64,000 bases of DNA from CAZNEZ01 sp964572475 (GTDB taxonomy: Bacteria; Bacillota; Clostridia; Lachnospirales; Lachnospiraceae), in contig CAZNEZ010000003.1 of the NCBI GenBank assembly GCA_964572475.1, positions 34,918 to 98,917 on the forward strand, given 5' to 3'. The notes beneath the pieces are model-generated. The model worked only from the letters and a program-made list of their open reading frames with translations, was not told the origin of the DNA and ran no database searches. Shown piece by piece: positions 63,778 through 64,000 of this stretch (the stretch's first letter is position 1; every line of letters begins with the position of its first letter). Made by a program: the position numbers and the translations under genes.

Positions 63778-64000
63778 ACAACGATAGCAAATCATGTAAA
63801 CAAGTACAACACAAAATGATTGATTATTTTATGCAAAAAGCAACAATAGTTAATCAATTTAAAGCCGTTTAAAACATAAATGGAAAACAAAACTTTTTTT
63901 CAAAAGTACATACAAAACTTATTAACAAAATATATGTAAATTATGAAGCTAGGGTAAAGTTTTTGTAGGAAAAATTAAATAGATAAAGAAGAAGCACCTG
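63778..64000. other. AT-rich end of window without a recognisable gene
   Basis: No open frame with a ribosome site is seen. An 8-bp inverted pair ATTGATTA (63819-63826) and TAATCAAT (63851-63858) is present but unsupported by anything else. It is probably the upstream region of a gene beyond the window. Confidence 0.5.

Noticed and set aside
63819..63858. Inverted pair ATTGATTA/TAATCAAT near the end of the window
   Set aside because: Eight AT-only base pairs are expected by chance in such AT-rich DNA and no gene or promoter gives it context.

Overview
The window is AT-rich, low-GC Gram-positive chromosome. It most resembles a gut Lachnospiraceae genome (Lachnospira/Eubacterium/Roseburia type). 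Reasons: the family-typical agmatine deiminase pair, type-2 pyrF, long single-chain purL, MucBP/KTGD and SH3-GH73-cadherin-like surface proteins, and Firmicute-type promoters and SOS boxes. There is no rRNA, so the genus is inference. One run of 100 N (38651-38750) is an assembly gap inside a surface-protein gene.

Layout. 1-8.5 kb: end of a MATE exporter, glutamate synthase gltB-gltD behind a promoter with a terminator-like leader hairpin, a structured intergenic element, and signal peptidase I. 8.5-15 kb: GNAT acetyltransferase (minus), AEC transporter, isochorismatase-like hydrolase, pepF, and aguA-aguB (agmatine to putrescine). 15-21 kb: an orphan Thr/Glu-rich protein, a His-less HPr-like protein, a membrane GGDEF(degenerate)-EAL protein, a hairpin-repeat cluster, a tRNA-Gly with an apparent tRNA relic beside it, and a MucBP-repeat surface protein lacking its export signal. 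21-30 kb: a heterodimeric ABC exporter and pyrC-F-K-D-E, followed by small membrane proteins and VanZ. 30-37 kb: HD hydrolase, M29-type aminopeptidase, purE-M-N-D. 37-46 kb: SH3/glucosaminidase surface protein (gapped), GntR-clpC with an operator dyad, a conserved small protein, two identical 88-bp repeats, radA, and a soluble MCP-like protein. 46-50 kb: HD hydrolase, tRNA-Trp, MerR regulator with its divergent aldo-keto reductase, a membrane protein, and a Mrp-type ATPase. 50-57 kb: a predicted LexA-controlled DNA-repair module (radical SAM protein, DUF4130 protein, RecB-nuclease/XPD-helicase fusion). A complete IS200/IS605 element (tnpA, tnpB) is inserted directly after the second gene. 57-64 kb: DUF1461 membrane protein, purL, degV with a pseudoknot-capable leader, and a secreted KTGD-anchored protein.

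The most interesting points are: (1) two near-consensus SOS boxes bracketing the promoter of the radical SAM/DUF4130/helicase module, and the IS605 element that splits it; (2) the degV leader, whose hairpin loop is perfectly complementary over 8 nt to the sequence touching the ribosome binding site; (3) a dispersed family of triple-hairpin intergenic repeats at about 9.5, 18.2 and 43.7 kb.
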